DNA of 64,000 bases from Calothrix sp. HK-06 (GCF_001904745.1 NZ_MRCD01000030.1:1-64000); one strand, 5' to 3'. Numbered from the stretch's first letter, positions 25,316-34,568 are shown. Numbers and translations are program-made. Notes: generated by a model not told the origin, from the letters alone.

Positions 25316-26653
25316 CTAGGTGGGAAAACATTTTCCGAAAGCTAACAGTAATTTAGGCGAGCCTTGAAGACGAATTTTTCGTTGTAATAACGCCCAAATA
25401 ATATTCTGTTCTTTTGCTAAAAAACGTAGCCAGGTTTGGCTATCGGCAGTTACAGAAAGATTTGCTTTACCCGTATGGCCTTCTTCAATTAAGATGGTTC
25501 GATTGCGAATTGTCACGGTTGCTAATCTCTGCTCATTGCCAGTAAATGTAAAGTGGTAAACTGCATCTAAACCTTTAGATTGCTCTCGTTGAAATAGTAA
25601 GGCTAATCCAAAAATAAATCCTTGAATGGATTGAGGACGAATCCCATTACCAACTCTTTTTATGGTTTTGTGGGGAAAACGGCGAGCAACATATGCTTCC
25701 GCGTCGGAACCAGGAACTACATAAATTGTTTCTGGTTTATCTTGCAATGGTTTAACTACTTCTTGAATAAATTCTTTGCGATTATTCAAAAATGGTGCAA
25801 TTACATCTTCTCCAGCCGGACATGCTGCAATACAATAAGCAGCTTTATAACTTGCTTTAAACGAAAGACTTTGCCACATTGATGCAGATTCTGAATCGCT
25901 CACTTTTTGACGATATTCTTTAGCATTTTTACTATCAGCAATAGACTCTGCCCAGTCAGTAAATCCGCCCATAAATTCTCGATAGTTATGGGTATAACAG
26001 GTTGCAAAATTAAAATGACCGTCTGCACTAATGGCGCCTACAGGACAAGCTGCTACGCATAATTTACATTCTAAACAAGGATTATAATCAATAGGATAAG
26101 TATAAGCAGTGACTTCAGTGCTGAGTAAAATAGTTCCAAGCAAAATAAAATTGCCAAATTTAGGATGAATAACATTACGATGAATTCCCATGTGTCCTAA
26201 CCCAGCAGCAACTGCTACAGGTTTATGAGAAACGACCCAAACTTTACCTGGAAATCGTTCCATTTCCATTGGGAAAGCAACTGCTGGGTTCATTGCCCGA
26301 ATTCCCATTTCTTCCAGCTTCTGAACAATGTGACGAGCAACTTCGTTCGTATCCTCGTAAGTCGCGTGAAACTCATGATTGGCAATAGAACGAGCAGGTG
26401 TGCGGACGTTCTCTCGGTTCATTCGGCAGACAAAGCTAATCAGTGTTTTAGTAGCGCCAAAAGTCGCAATAATTTCCTTTACTTGGTCAGCAATTGCAGG
26501 TCTATCAATTTCTACAAAACCCACATCATCGGCGCCTGCATCTAAACATAGTTGTCGCAACGCATCAGCATCTAAAATAACTGGAGGAGCAGCAAATGAA
26601 GGTGCTAGTTCTCGAAAGCGTTTAACAGTTGGATGTTCTTCAAATTTAGCCAT
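25316..26653 (-). CDS. 4Fe-4S protein with C-terminal SCP2 sterol-carrier-like domain
   Basis: 445 residues. The N-terminal two thirds resemble Fe-S reductases of the epoxyqueuosine-reductase type, with a ferredoxin-like cluster: Cys193, 196, 199 and 203 in CLECKLCVAACPVG, and Cys274/278 (CIAACPAGED) completing a second cluster with Cys219. The last 110 residues (VYHFTFTGNEQRLATVTIRN, LSVTADSQTWLRFLAKEQNI) match SCP2 lipid-binding domains. The combination suggests redox chemistry on a hydrophobic substrate. It lies about 50 bases after devA on the same strand, so it is probably the last gene of that operon. Confidence 0.82.
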   Translation of the reverse strand: MAKFEEHPTVKRFRELAPSFAAPPVILDADALRQLCLDAGADDVGFVEIDRPAIADQVKEIIATFGATKTLISFVCRMNRENVRTPARSIANHEFHATYEDTNEVARHIVQKLEEMGIRAMNPAVAFPMEMERFPGKVWVVSHKPVAVAAGLGHMGIHRNVIHPKFGNFILLGTILLSTEVTAYTYPIDYNPCLECKLCVAACPVGAISADGHFNFATCYTHNYREFMGGFTDWAESIADSKNAKEYRQKVSDSESASMWQSLSFKASYKAAYCIAACPAGEDVIAPFLNNRKEFIQEVVKPLQDKPETIYVVPGSDAEAYVARRFPHKTIKRVGNGIRPQSIQGFIFGLALLFQREQSKGLDAVYHFTFTGNEQRLATVTIRNRTILIEEGHTGKANLSVTADSQTWLRFLAKEQNIIWALLQRKIRLQGSPKLLLAFGKCFPT

Positions 26654-26706
26654 TCTTCTTACCTATTTATATTGGTTATTAAGCTTCTTAAAGTCTCTAT
26701 TTGTTA

Positions 26707-27378
26707 CTATCGCACAAGGCAACCGTCTTCCATATGAATAATGCGGTCTGCAATATCTAGGATACGGTTGTCGTGAGTAACTAGTACAATCGTGCATTCC
26801 TGTTCTTTGGCTAGTTTTTGCATTAATTCCACTACATCACGACCAGATTGTTTATCCAAAGCAGCAGTCGGTTCATCTGCAAGAATAATTTGCGGGTTTG
26901 TTGCTAACGCACGCGCGATTGCTACCCGTTGTTTTTGCCCTCCAGAAAGGTTTTCTGGATAGTAATTTATGCGGTTTCCTAAACCAACTGATTGAAGCAT
27001 AGTTTCAGCTTTTTGCATAGAATCGGAATAACTAACATCTTGCAGTTCTAATGGCATCATCACGTTTTGCTGTGCGGTCAAAAATTTCAGTAAGTTATGT
27101 GCTTGGAAAATATAACCAAGTTTCCTTCGTGTTTCTACTCTTTCAAAATTACTGGCGCCACACATTTCTCGTTCTAAAATTTTGAGACTGCCAAATTGTG
27201 GTGAACGAAACCCACCAATTAAGCTTAACAGCGTTGTTTTACCAGAACCTGATGGGCCTGTAAGAATAATGATTTCTCCGGTTTTAATTTCTAAGTTAAT
27301 ATCGAATAAAACCTGTTTCTGTAAATCACCTTGTCCGTAATAGTGGTTCAGGTTAGTAATTGTAATTGCGGTATGCAT
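26707..27378 (-). CDS. devA: DevA-type ABC transporter ATPase
   Basis: 223 residues, MacB/LolD-like ATPase: Walker A GPSGSGKTT, Q-loop FQAHNLLKFLTAQQNV, signature LSGGQKQR, Walker B IILADEPTAALD and the H-loop VLVTHDNRI. Order and sizes match DevBCA (fusion protein, permease, ATPase). The archetype exports heterocyst glycolipids; cyanobacteria carry several paralogous sets for other lipids. Control by an adjacent MarR regulator suggests a stress or efflux role here. Confidence 0.9.
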   Translation of the reverse strand: MHTAITITNLNHYYGQGDLQKQVLFDINLEIKTGEIIILTGPSGSGKTTLLSLIGGFRSPQFGSLKILEREMCGASNFERVETRRKLGYIFQAHNLLKFLTAQQNVMMPLELQDVSYSDSMQKAETMLQSVGLGNRINYYPENLSGGQKQRVAIARALATNPQIILADEPTAALDKQSGRDVVELMQKLAKEQECTIVLVTHDNRILDIADRIIHMEDGCLVR

Positions 27379-27389
27379 AGTTTTTTACG

Positions 27390-28553
27390 CTAAAAAATAT
27401 CGGCAGGGTCGGCAGATTGAAGCTTACGGATTGCAATTGCCGCAGAAATGCCACACATCAAAGCTGTTAGCGTCAGTACAAAAATAGCCCTTTCTACCGT
27501 CATCACCATCGGTAAAAGTGTTGCTTGACGAGTAATAGAATAAAAACCAAGAGAAATTCCCAACCCAGGAATAAAGCCCATTGCCGCTAAAATCATGGCT
27601 TCAGTAAAAACTACCGATAGTAAATAGCGGTCGCGAAATCCAATTGCTTTTAATGTGGCATACTCTGGTAAGTGGTCGGAAACATCGCTGTACAAAATTT
27701 GATAAACTATTACGGCACCAACGATAAAGCCAATTACGGCGCCTAAATCAAAAACATAACCAACAGGGGTGCTACTATTCCAAAAACCCTTTTCTTTCTC
27801 TAGAAATTCTTGCTTAGATATTACCAACACATCATCCGGTAACTTAGCACGCAAATTAGTTAAAACCCAATCAGCGTTAGCACCTGGTTCCAATTTTATT
27901 ACACCCATGTCTATTAATCCCTTTTGGCGGCGTTCACCAAACAACCGTAGAAAATTAATATCACTAGTAACTAAATGTCCATTAATACCAAAAGAAGTAC
28001 CTAATTTAAATAATCCAATCACATCAACTCGGCGATTTTCGACTTCCGTTGAAAATACACCTTGTTGTTGAAATAACTCAGGAATTGCACCAAACTCACG
28101 CCTAGCTCCCGCATCAAACATCACTGTATCTGGACGTTTTAATTGCTCTAAGTTAGCTTGTACTCCTGGCAATTTTAATGTTTTATCATTGGGATTAAAA
28201 CCAATTGCGTAAAGATTCCAGATTTGTTTATTTTCAGGATTTTTCCACTGTACAGGGCTAAGATAAATAGGACTTACAGATTTTACACCAGTATAACCAA
28301 GAGCTTGATACAGGCGCCGTTCACTAAAGCGGTCGAGGGAAATAAGCGACTTGTAGCGACGACTCACTAAAAATATTTCGCCATCTAAAACATTGTGAAT
28401 TTGTACGGCACCATTAAAAAGGGCACTGCGAAAGCCCATTTGCAAAAACATCAGCACATCGGCAAAAGCTATACCTGCTATCGCTACAAACATTCTTGAC
28501 TTTTCTTTTTTAAGTTGCAGCCAAGCAATAGGAAGTTTACGCTTCATTTTCAT
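27390..28553 (-). CDS. devC: DevC-type ABC transporter permease
   Basis: 387 residues of the FtsX/MacB permease class: one N-terminal helix (SRMFVAIAGIAFADVLMFLQ), a periplasmic domain of about 200 residues (FLVSRRYKSLISLDRFSERR) and three C-terminal helices (LGAVIGFIVGAVIVYQILYS, MGFIPGLGISLGFYSI). The GFRDRYLLSVVFTEAMIL coupling helix fits the ATPase. The start overlaps the end of devB by four bases. It drives mechanotransmission-type export through DevB and an outer-membrane channel. Confidence 0.9.
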   Translation of the reverse strand: MKMKRKLPIAWLQLKKEKSRMFVAIAGIAFADVLMFLQMGFRSALFNGAVQIHNVLDGEIFLVSRRYKSLISLDRFSERRLYQALGYTGVKSVSPIYLSPVQWKNPENKQIWNLYAIGFNPNDKTLKLPGVQANLEQLKRPDTVMFDAGARREFGAIPELFQQQGVFSTEVENRRVDVIGLFKLGTSFGINGHLVTSDINFLRLFGERRQKGLIDMGVIKLEPGANADWVLTNLRAKLPDDVLVISKQEFLEKEKGFWNSSTPVGYVFDLGAVIGFIVGAVIVYQILYSDVSDHLPEYATLKAIGFRDRYLLSVVFTEAMILAAMGFIPGLGISLGFYSITRQATLLPMVMTVERAIFVLTLTALMCGISAAIAIRKLQSADPADIF

Positions 28554-29734
28554 AAGTTAATTGCCACCTTTAGCTTCATATTGCTAAACCCTGCCACTTT
28601 CTGACTATCAGCAGCATTAAGACGAATTTTCACTTCTACAACTCGCGCGTCAATATCAGCAGCAGGGTCAGTATTAAGAACGTCTTTTTTCATCACCTCC
28701 AAACCAATTTCATCAACTACCCCCGCTATTGGTTCAGTTAACACACCACCACTAACACTAGTAATAGTTGCTTTTTGACCAGCACGAATCCTCGGTAAAT
28801 CTGTTTCATAGACTTCCGCAACAGCATACATTTGGCTTGTTTCTCCCAACGAAACTATGCCTTTTTTGGTATCAATAATTTCACCTGCCCAAGTATTAAC
28901 CCTTAATATTTGCCCATAAGAAGGCGCCTTAATCACAGCCAAGTCAAGTTCTGCTTGTGCTTGTTTAACTGCTGCCTTCGCTCCGTCAATTTCTGTCTGA
29001 GCAGCCATAACATCAACAGGTCTAACTTCCGCAATTTTACTTAGCGTCGAACGAGCTTCTTTAATTTGTTTTACTAAAGTTTCCTTTGTCTGGCGCCTAT
29101 TTGCTTTAGCCTCGTTAAGTCTTTGCTGTGCTACATCTAAAGCTAGTTTTTTGTCATCTCGCAACGACGCAGACACTGCACCTTCTATTTGCAGAAATTG
29201 ATAGCGTTTATACTCTCTTGCCGCATTTTGCACTTCTGCCTGAATACGCGAAATAGTTGCATCGCGCGCAGCAAGTTCTTCTTGCAATTGTGCCCTCACA
29301 CGCTCAACAGTAGCAGATTGTGCCTGAATTTCTCCTGTCTTGGCGCCTGCTTTAACAATAGCCAAGCGAGTCTGTTGTACTTTCACTTGTTCAAGTGCTT
29401 GTTCCAAAGATGCAATGGCACGGTCGCGCGTATCTAAATAAGCTATAACTTGTCCCTTTTTTACCCTATCCCCCACCTTCACCAAAAGTTGCCCAACCCG
29501 ACTTCCTTGATTTGGCGCCGAAAGTTGAATAACTTCCCCCTTTGGCTCTAATCTTCCCAACGCAGTCACAGCTTGTATTGCTGGGGGTGGCACCACCGTT
29601 GGAGATGATGGTGGTGATGTACGTAATAATTGTGATGTAATGACGGCGCCGAAACCAGATGCAACTGTCACAAACATTAATAGATATAATCCCCTAAACC
29701 TTTTTGGCAATCCTTTAAAAGCTGATTCGCTCAT
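28550..29734 (-). CDS. devB: DevB-type membrane fusion protein
   Basis: About 394 residues. I start at MSESAFKGLP because AAGGAGGAGT lies just before it; the longer frame runs back through the end of marR and lacks a site. One membrane helix (YLLMFVTVASGFGAVITSQL), a Pro-rich linker, then GRLEPKGEVIQLSAPNQGSR with VGDRVKKGQVIAYLDTRDRA, a coiled coil and the AEVYETDLPRIRAGQKATIT barrel. First gene of the devBCA operon, with a MarR-type palindrome in the 60-base promoter gap. Confidence 0.9.
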   Translation of the reverse strand: MSESAFKGLPKRFRGLYLLMFVTVASGFGAVITSQLLRTSPPSSPTVVPPPAIQAVTALGRLEPKGEVIQLSAPNQGSRVGQLLVKVGDRVKKGQVIAYLDTRDRAIASLEQALEQVKVQQTRLAIVKAGAKTGEIQAQSATVERVRAQLQEELAARDATISRIQAEVQNAAREYKRYQFLQIEGAVSASLRDDKKLALDVAQQRLNEAKANRRQTKETLVKQIKEARSTLSKIAEVRPVDVMAAQTEIDGAKAAVKQAQAELDLAVIKAPSYGQILRVNTWAGEIIDTKKGIVSLGETSQMYAVAEVYETDLPRIRAGQKATITSVSGGVLTEPIAGVVDEIGLEVMKKDVLNTDPAADIDARVVEVKIRLNAADSQKVAGFSNMKLKVAINL

Positions 29735-29757
29735 ACTCCTCCTTGAATTAAAAATAA

Positions 29758-29774
29758 AAGTGTATATACACCTT
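29758..29774 (-). promoter_or_regulatory. MarR-type operator upstream of devB
   Basis: A perfect GTGTATATACAC core with AAAA and CTTT flanks, between the marR stop and the devB ribosome-binding site. It is close enough to devB to block transcription or initiation. Confidence 0.65.
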
Positions 29775-29787
29775 TTTCGCAAAAAAA

Positions 29788-30249
29788 TTAATGGCTTAAT
29801 AAATCGGTTGTATCCGATAAATGCGACATCAAACTTTCCCATCGCTCCTTCCCCAGCTGCGATATCATCGATGTTTGTGCCTGTTCCCAAAATGGTAAAG
29901 CCTTCTGTAACGCTTCCACACCTTGGGATGTCAGCGAAATCAAACGAGTACGCTTGTCTTTGCCTGGGTTAATTTGAATCAGTCCTTGACGTTCCAAAGG
30001 TTTCAGATTGCGCGTTAGCGTTGTTCTATCCATCACTAAGTATTGAGCAAGCTGATTCATCGTACTTTCTTTCATCGTCGCAATCACTCCTAAAATAGAG
30101 AACTGCGTAACTAGTAAACCACTAGGCCCCATTTGCTCATCAAAAAGCTGCGTCACAACTCTTGCTGCTTTTCTTAGACTAAAGCAGCTACAACTGGCGC
30201 CGACTCTGTTTAGGGTAGCTTCATCAATTGCTTGAACTTGGTTTTTCAT
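29788..30249 (-). CDS. MarR-family transcriptional regulator of the devBCA operon
   Basis: About 153 residues from MKNQVQAIDE. A winged-helix pattern is clear: CFSLRKAARVVTQLFDEQMG, GLLVTQFSILGVIATMKEST, MNQLAQYLVMDRTTLTRNLK, GKDKRTRLISLTSQGVEALQ. Two Cys in ASCSCFSL near the N-terminus could sense oxidants or electrophiles, which is common for this subfamily; that is inference. The start codon touches a 26-bp palindrome, so it very likely represses itself. The same motif lies before devB and before the ICMT-like gene. Confidence 0.88.
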   Translation of the reverse strand: MKNQVQAIDEATLNRVGASCSCFSLRKAARVVTQLFDEQMGPSGLLVTQFSILGVIATMKESTMNQLAQYLVMDRTTLTRNLKPLERQGLIQINPGKDKRTRLISLTSQGVEALQKALPFWEQAQTSMISQLGKERWESLMSHLSDTTDLLSH

Positions 30250-30275
30250 AAAATAAGTGTACATACACTTATTTT
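30250..30275 (-). promoter_or_regulatory. MarR autoregulatory operator
   Basis: Twelve-base arms AAAATAAGTGTA and TACACTTATTTT around a CA centre, immediately before the marR start codon. This is the best copy of the shared palindrome. Confidence 0.75.
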
Positions 30276-30370
30276 TATTGTCAATACTGTACTATAGAAT
30301 CATTTAGATATGGTCACACAACTAGTTGCATCTCATACCGAGGCGCACTTAATAATCACTCTTTATATAA

Positions 30371-30394
30371 ACCATCCGTTACATCCGTTACAAA
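30371..30394. repeat. ATCCGTTACATCCGTTAC repeat unit
   Basis: Single-sided copy of the AACGGAT/ATCCGTT unit seen in the elements at 22.5 and 55.7 kb. Confidence 0.6.
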
Positions 30395-30407
30395 TTTGAG
30401 TTTATTA

Positions 30408-30613
30408 TTATGACTTCCGTTTTTGGCTATACTGCTCAATCAGACCCACCGCTTCCTCCTCACCTAACATGTTTTTAGGCATTTTTGTATTTGCACTGTG
30501 CTTAATACATCTTGAGCATATAAACTTCCAGATTTTGAAACAATAAAAATATTATTTCTAATTCTTAAATATGGTGGGAACTCTCGTATAACTCTAATCC
30601 TTGCCCGCTTCAA
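30408..30613 (-). pseudogene. possible small frameshifted gene remnant
   Basis: The minus strand reads KRARIRVIREFPPYLRIRN, then IFIVSKSGSLYAQDVLSTVQ and IQK. At a run of five A the frame changes to MPKNMLGEEEAVGLIEQYSQ ending in a stop. Together this makes about 67 residues split by one frameshift. I do not recognise it; it may be chance. Confidence 0.25.
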
Positions 30614-30675
30614 AATGAGTAATATTTATTATAATGGTAAAAGAGAACCATATAAATACGACTTCCAAAATAGGT

Positions 30676-30954
30676 ATGAAATGTGAATTATGTGAACGCG
30701 AGATGGAAGACCTTACCCTCCATCATTTAATTCCCAGGCAATATACCAAACGTAAGAAGCTAGAAACAAGCTCAACTATTGATATTTGTTCACCTTGTCA
30801 TCGTCAGATTCATGCTCTATTTGATAACAAAGTTCTGGCAAAAGAATTAAATACGGTTGAAGCGTTGAAGAGTGAACCACGAATGCATAAATTTATAGCT
30901 TGGGTGAAAAAACAAAATCCCCAGAAACGAGTAACCGTGCATCGCCAAACATAG
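30676..30954 (+). CDS. HNH-endonuclease-domain small protein
   Basis: About 92 residues from MKCELCEREM; a start 14 codons upstream is open. The HNH pattern is complete: CELC at the front, LTLHHLIPRQYTKRK, then ICSPCHRQIHALFDN, so two CxxC pairs bind zinc and the HH...H residues form the beta-beta-alpha metal site. The family is found widely in cyanobacteria as a free-standing small protein with no assigned role. It may nick DNA or RNA. It lies between the MarR region and the sigma-fusion gene, with no operon partner. Confidence 0.82.
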   Translation: MKCELCEREMEDLTLHHLIPRQYTKRKKLETSSTIDICSPCHRQIHALFDNKVLAKELNTVEALKSEPRMHKFIAWVKKQNPQKRVTVHRQT

Positions 30955-31072
30955 ATAATTATCGCAAAAATTATTTTAATATCAAGTTATAATGCTCCCC
31001 TAAGTATATATGCTTAACAGCACAGTTATCCAATTGTAGGTGTTGAGTGTATGCCCAAAATAAATTTTATAT

Positions 31073-31090
31073 TAACTGTATAGTCAGTCA
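31073..31090 (+). promoter_or_regulatory. TetR-operator-like sequence (relict copy)
   Basis: TAACTGTATAGTCAGTCA, followed by TAAATCACATCAGATAGTGA, resembles the promoter/operator of the hydrolase-tetR operon 3.4 kb away (TGACTGTCTATTCAGTCA, then TAAACTATATTAGTATAGTG). No gene follows it on this side; it may be a duplicated promoter left behind, or a second operator. Confidence 0.5.
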
Positions 31091-31163
31091 TAAATCACAT
31101 CAGATAGTGATGGTACCGATATGAGCTACAAACGATAAAAAACCCAAGCGTTGCTCCTTAGTT

Positions 31164-34130
31164 TTAACGATTAGCACAGTTGTGTTGGATTTTTGTAACA
31201 AATTGTAAATCTTCCATTGCGCCCTGATAATCTTTTAGAGCAGCACGAACACTACTCCGTTTGTTGTAGGCTTTCGCATCATTAGGGTTTATACGCAGTA
31301 ATGCATTTAAATCTTCAAGCGCTTGCTGGTAATTTCCCAAAGTGTAATGAACATTAGCTCTATTATAATAAGCTTCGGCAAAGGCAGGATTAATTTTCAA
31401 AGCTTGGTCATAGTCTTTAAGTGCTTTTTGATACTCACTTAAGTTTTCATAAATAAGTCCACGGTGGTAGTATATTTGAACATTTTTAGGATTAATTAGT
31501 ACTACCTGAGAATAGTCTTTGAGTGCTTCTTGATAATTCTCCAAACGATGATGTGCAAGTCCTCGCCGACTGTAAGCTTCGGTAAGTTCAGGACAAATAC
31601 ATAAAGCTTGATTGTAATTCTCAATAGCTTTATATAAATCTCCCAGTTGATCAAAGGAAATTCCTCGATATAAATAAGCTTCCGTATAGTCAGGTCTTAT
31701 ATATAACGCCTGATTGTAGTTATTAATAGCTGCCTGTATCTGTCCTTGGGTATTACGGACAATTCCACAGTACAAATAAGCTAAGGCTTCGTTAGAATTA
31801 AGAGAAATTATCTTCCTGTAATCCTCGATTGCTTTTTGACCATCTCTTAAATAGTAGTAGATATGACCTCTTTGGTAGTAAGCTTCTACATATTGAGGGT
31901 TAAGGGAAATAGCTTGAGTAAAATCTTCAATTGCCGCTTGAGCATATTTTAACTTGATCTGAGCTAGTCCTCTAAAGTAGTATAATTGGGCATTACTGGG
32001 ATTTAGCTTTAATGCTTGAGTCAAGTTTTCAATTTCTCCCAAAAAATCTCCACATTTGTGACAAGCTATTGCGATTTGAAAATAATCATTTGCATTTTTT
32101 TTCTGTTGTTTATAGATGTTATCTTGGTTTACAGTACATTCCTCTTGTTCATAACTTTTTTGTAAATTACCTAACTGGTCTCTACAAATGTATTCTTGAA
32201 GAACAATGTTGCGGTTGGGGTGGCGTAATTTGCGGATTGCTTTCGCTTCAATTTGGCGAATTCGCTCGCGGGTTTCGTTAAATATGTAAGCAATTTCCTC
32301 AAGAGTCTTCATGCGTCCATCATCAAAACCATAACGTAGTCTTATGACATCACGTTCACGATGGCTAAGAGAATTAAGTACTTTTTCTAAGTCTTCACGC
32401 AACAAATTTTTATAAAGATATTCTTCTTGGCTTGGTTCCTCCGCTTCTATAACATCTGCTAAATATAGATATTCGTTTATACCCTCCTCATTAAAGCAGC
32501 GCTCTTTTTCTATATAAATAGGAGTTTCTAGTGAAATAGGATGTTGAACTAATTGAACAACAAAACGTAACTTCTCAATGGCGATTTGCATACGTTCGGC
32601 AATTTCTGCTTCGGTAGGTTTACGACCCATCTCTTGAGAAAGCAACTTGCAAGTTTTTATAATTCTAGAAATAGTCTCGTATACGTGAATCGGCAATTTG
32701 ATAGTACGCGATTGCTCGCTAATTGCGCGGTTAATAGCTTTACTAATCCACCATGTCGCATATGTAGGAAATTTATAACCTTTTTCGCAATCAAATTTTT
32801 CAGCCGCGCGTATTAAACCTAAACTACCTTCTTGAATCAAGTCTTGAAACACCAATCCTTGATTAATATATTTTTTGGCAATTGATACTACAAGACGCAA
32901 GTTAGATACAACTAGCTTATTCTTCGCGCGTCTCAAGATATGAAGACGGTTACGAAATTGTGGCACGGATAGTTGTAAAGCTTCTGCCCATTCAATATCT
33001 TTAGGGTCGCGGTCTAGTTGCTGTGAAAGTGCTTCACGAACTCTTTCAAATTCCAGTAAATCAGCAATTTGTCGTGTCAGTTGAATTTCTTCATCAGCAC
33101 GTAACATACGAATCCGACCAATTTCTTCTAGGTACAGGCGAATTGAGTCTTCCGTATAGCATTTTTTTTGAGTTTGCTTACAATCATGTAATTTTACATC
33201 ATTATTATCATCGCTGTCTTTATTCTCTGTTGTGGTTTCTAAAATTTCATCGTTTTCCTCGCTAAAATCATTGCTTAACAACTCTTGTTTATATTCGATA
33301 GATATTTTCAAATTTTCCTGAGCATTAATACTGTTTGAGGCTAATTGATTTACTGAATTTTGATATGATTTCTTCTTTTCACTTTCTGTTAAAACCTTTG
33401 GTTTACTCTCTATAACTTTGTCTAATTCTCTATATGGCAACTCAACAGCTTTAAACACTGGACAATCTACCAACAAATCATCAGTTTCGTAAAATTCTTC
33501 TGTTTTTACTGGAATATCTTTCAAGGAAGTCGTTGATAATGTATTAATGTATGTTTGATTCGTTACACCAAAAGCAGATAACAATCGGTGCCATTGTTCT
33601 TCATCTAATTGTTTTTGTTTATTTGCAGAACCTATAGTTAATTTATTTTTTAAAATATCTAATTTAAAATGTTCTTTAATTAGTATAGCACCCGTTTGAA
33701 GTAAATTATCAAACCCTTTTAATTTCCACTGTTCTTGATGAATAAAGGGAATAGCGACTCGAAAGTTGAAAGATAATAAGTTACAAAAATCTAATCGTTC
33801 ACGTAAGTTTTTTTTTAATGCGAACATCTGGTCTTGTGCTTGAATTACTGGTCTTGTTTTCGATTCATACCAGTTTTCCATGCTCCATTCCGAACCTTTA
33901 ATACTGACAATATTATTTATATAGCATCCTTTACATTCAATTATCCATAATCCTAATTGAGGATGAACAATAAGGATATCTATTTCTTTTTCTAAATTTC
34001 CGTTCTTGTAAAATAGCTGAAAACGATGAAATGCCACGCCAGGTTCGCTGTTAAAAGTCTTTTTTAGCTTCTCCCAGACAAATTTCTCAGCTTTGTGGGC
34101 ATTATCAATATTTTGAGGATAGAATTCCAT
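31164..34130 (-). CDS. NERD nuclease-like, sigma-70 and TPR fusion protein
   Basis: 988 residues in three parts. Residues 10-120 form a NERD domain with an intact PD-(D/E)xK core: Asp51, Glu65 and Lys67 (LWIIECKG). A charged linker runs to about 325. Residues 328-650 are a complete group 2 sigma-70: region 1.2 DSIRLYLEEIGRIRML, region 2 LRLVVSIAKKYINQGL with FPTYATWWISKAINRAI, region 3, and region 4 with LRYGFDDGRMKTLEEIAYIF and RERIRQIEAKAIRKLR. Residues 683-988 carry about nine TPR units (34-residue spacing, AEAYYNRANVHYTLGNYQQA type). One uninterrupted frame covers it, so it is not an assembly artefact of neighbours. It may load polymerase on promoters in response to a TPR-bound partner; the nuclease part may be regulatory or protective. 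The fusion is unfamiliar to me. Confidence 0.9.
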   Translation of the reverse strand: MEFYPQNIDNAHKAEKFVWEKLKKTFNSEPGVAFHRFQLFYKNGNLEKEIDILIVHPQLGLWIIECKGCYINNIVSIKGSEWSMENWYESKTRPVIQAQDQMFALKKNLRERLDFCNLLSFNFRVAIPFIHQEQWKLKGFDNLLQTGAILIKEHFKLDILKNKLTIGSANKQKQLDEEQWHRLLSAFGVTNQTYINTLSTTSLKDIPVKTEEFYETDDLLVDCPVFKAVELPYRELDKVIESKPKVLTESEKKKSYQNSVNQLASNSINAQENLKISIEYKQELLSNDFSEENDEILETTTENKDSDDNNDVKLHDCKQTQKKCYTEDSIRLYLEEIGRIRMLRADEEIQLTRQIADLLEFERVREALSQQLDRDPKDIEWAEALQLSVPQFRNRLHILRRAKNKLVVSNLRLVVSIAKKYINQGLVFQDLIQEGSLGLIRAAEKFDCEKGYKFPTYATWWISKAINRAISEQSRTIKLPIHVYETISRIIKTCKLLSQEMGRKPTEAEIAERMQIAIEKLRFVVQLVQHPISLETPIYIEKERCFNEEGINEYLYLADVIEAEEPSQEEYLYKNLLREDLEKVLNSLSHRERDVIRLRYGFDDGRMKTLEEIAYIFNETRERIRQIEAKAIRKLRHPNRNIVLQEYICRDQLGNLQKSYEQEECTVNQDNIYKQQKKNANDYFQIAIACHKCGDFLGEIENLTQALKLNPSNAQLYYFRGLAQIKLKYAQAAIEDFTQAISLNPQYVEAYYQRGHIYYYLRDGQKAIEDYRKIISLNSNEALAYLYCGIVRNTQGQIQAAINNYNQALYIRPDYTEAYLYRGISFDQLGDLYKAIENYNQALCICPELTEAYSRRGLAHHRLENYQEALKDYSQVVLINPKNVQIYYHRGLIYENLSEYQKALKDYDQALKINPAFAEAYYNRANVHYTLGNYQQALEDLNALLRINPNDAKAYNKRSSVRAALKDYQGAMEDLQFVTKIQHNCANR

Positions 34131-34458
34131 AATTTTAACATATAATCAATAACCATTATTCTTAGAGTTCCCAAAATATAAGGTGTTATTAACTTCATCA
34201 GGTTAAATATATTTACGAACATTTTCATTGCCATTCCTTAGTACATACTTATTGCATGAAAGGCGTGCGCGTGGAAATCATCTCAGGCTTCAGCTAAGAA
34301 ACATATTATGGTAATAGATACTAACTATTACTATAAGTTGTTATCCATCTTTGAAACTGACGTGTGAGACAATATAGGCGTAAAGAGTGTCAAGCTTTAT
34401 GCCGTGGTCACAAGATGACGCTGTACTGTTTCATCTAGCTTTGCTCTGTTATTTTTTG

Positions 34459-34496
34459 TTGACTGTCTATTCAGTCATAAACTATATTAGTATAGT
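34459..34496 (+). promoter_or_regulatory. promoter and TetR operator of the hydrolase-tetR operon
   Basis: TGACTG, six bases, CAGTCA form a perfect inverted repeat over 34460-34477 that overlaps a -35-like TTGACT. TATATT at 34484 is a plausible -10 (19-base spacing). The rest of the 34131-34568 gap shows no gene. Confidence 0.6.
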
Positions 34497-34568
34497 GATG
34501 GTAATAACATTAAGGCTGTTATTCCTCAGATGTGCCTGTATGATCTGACTTTTATGGAGGACACAAAA

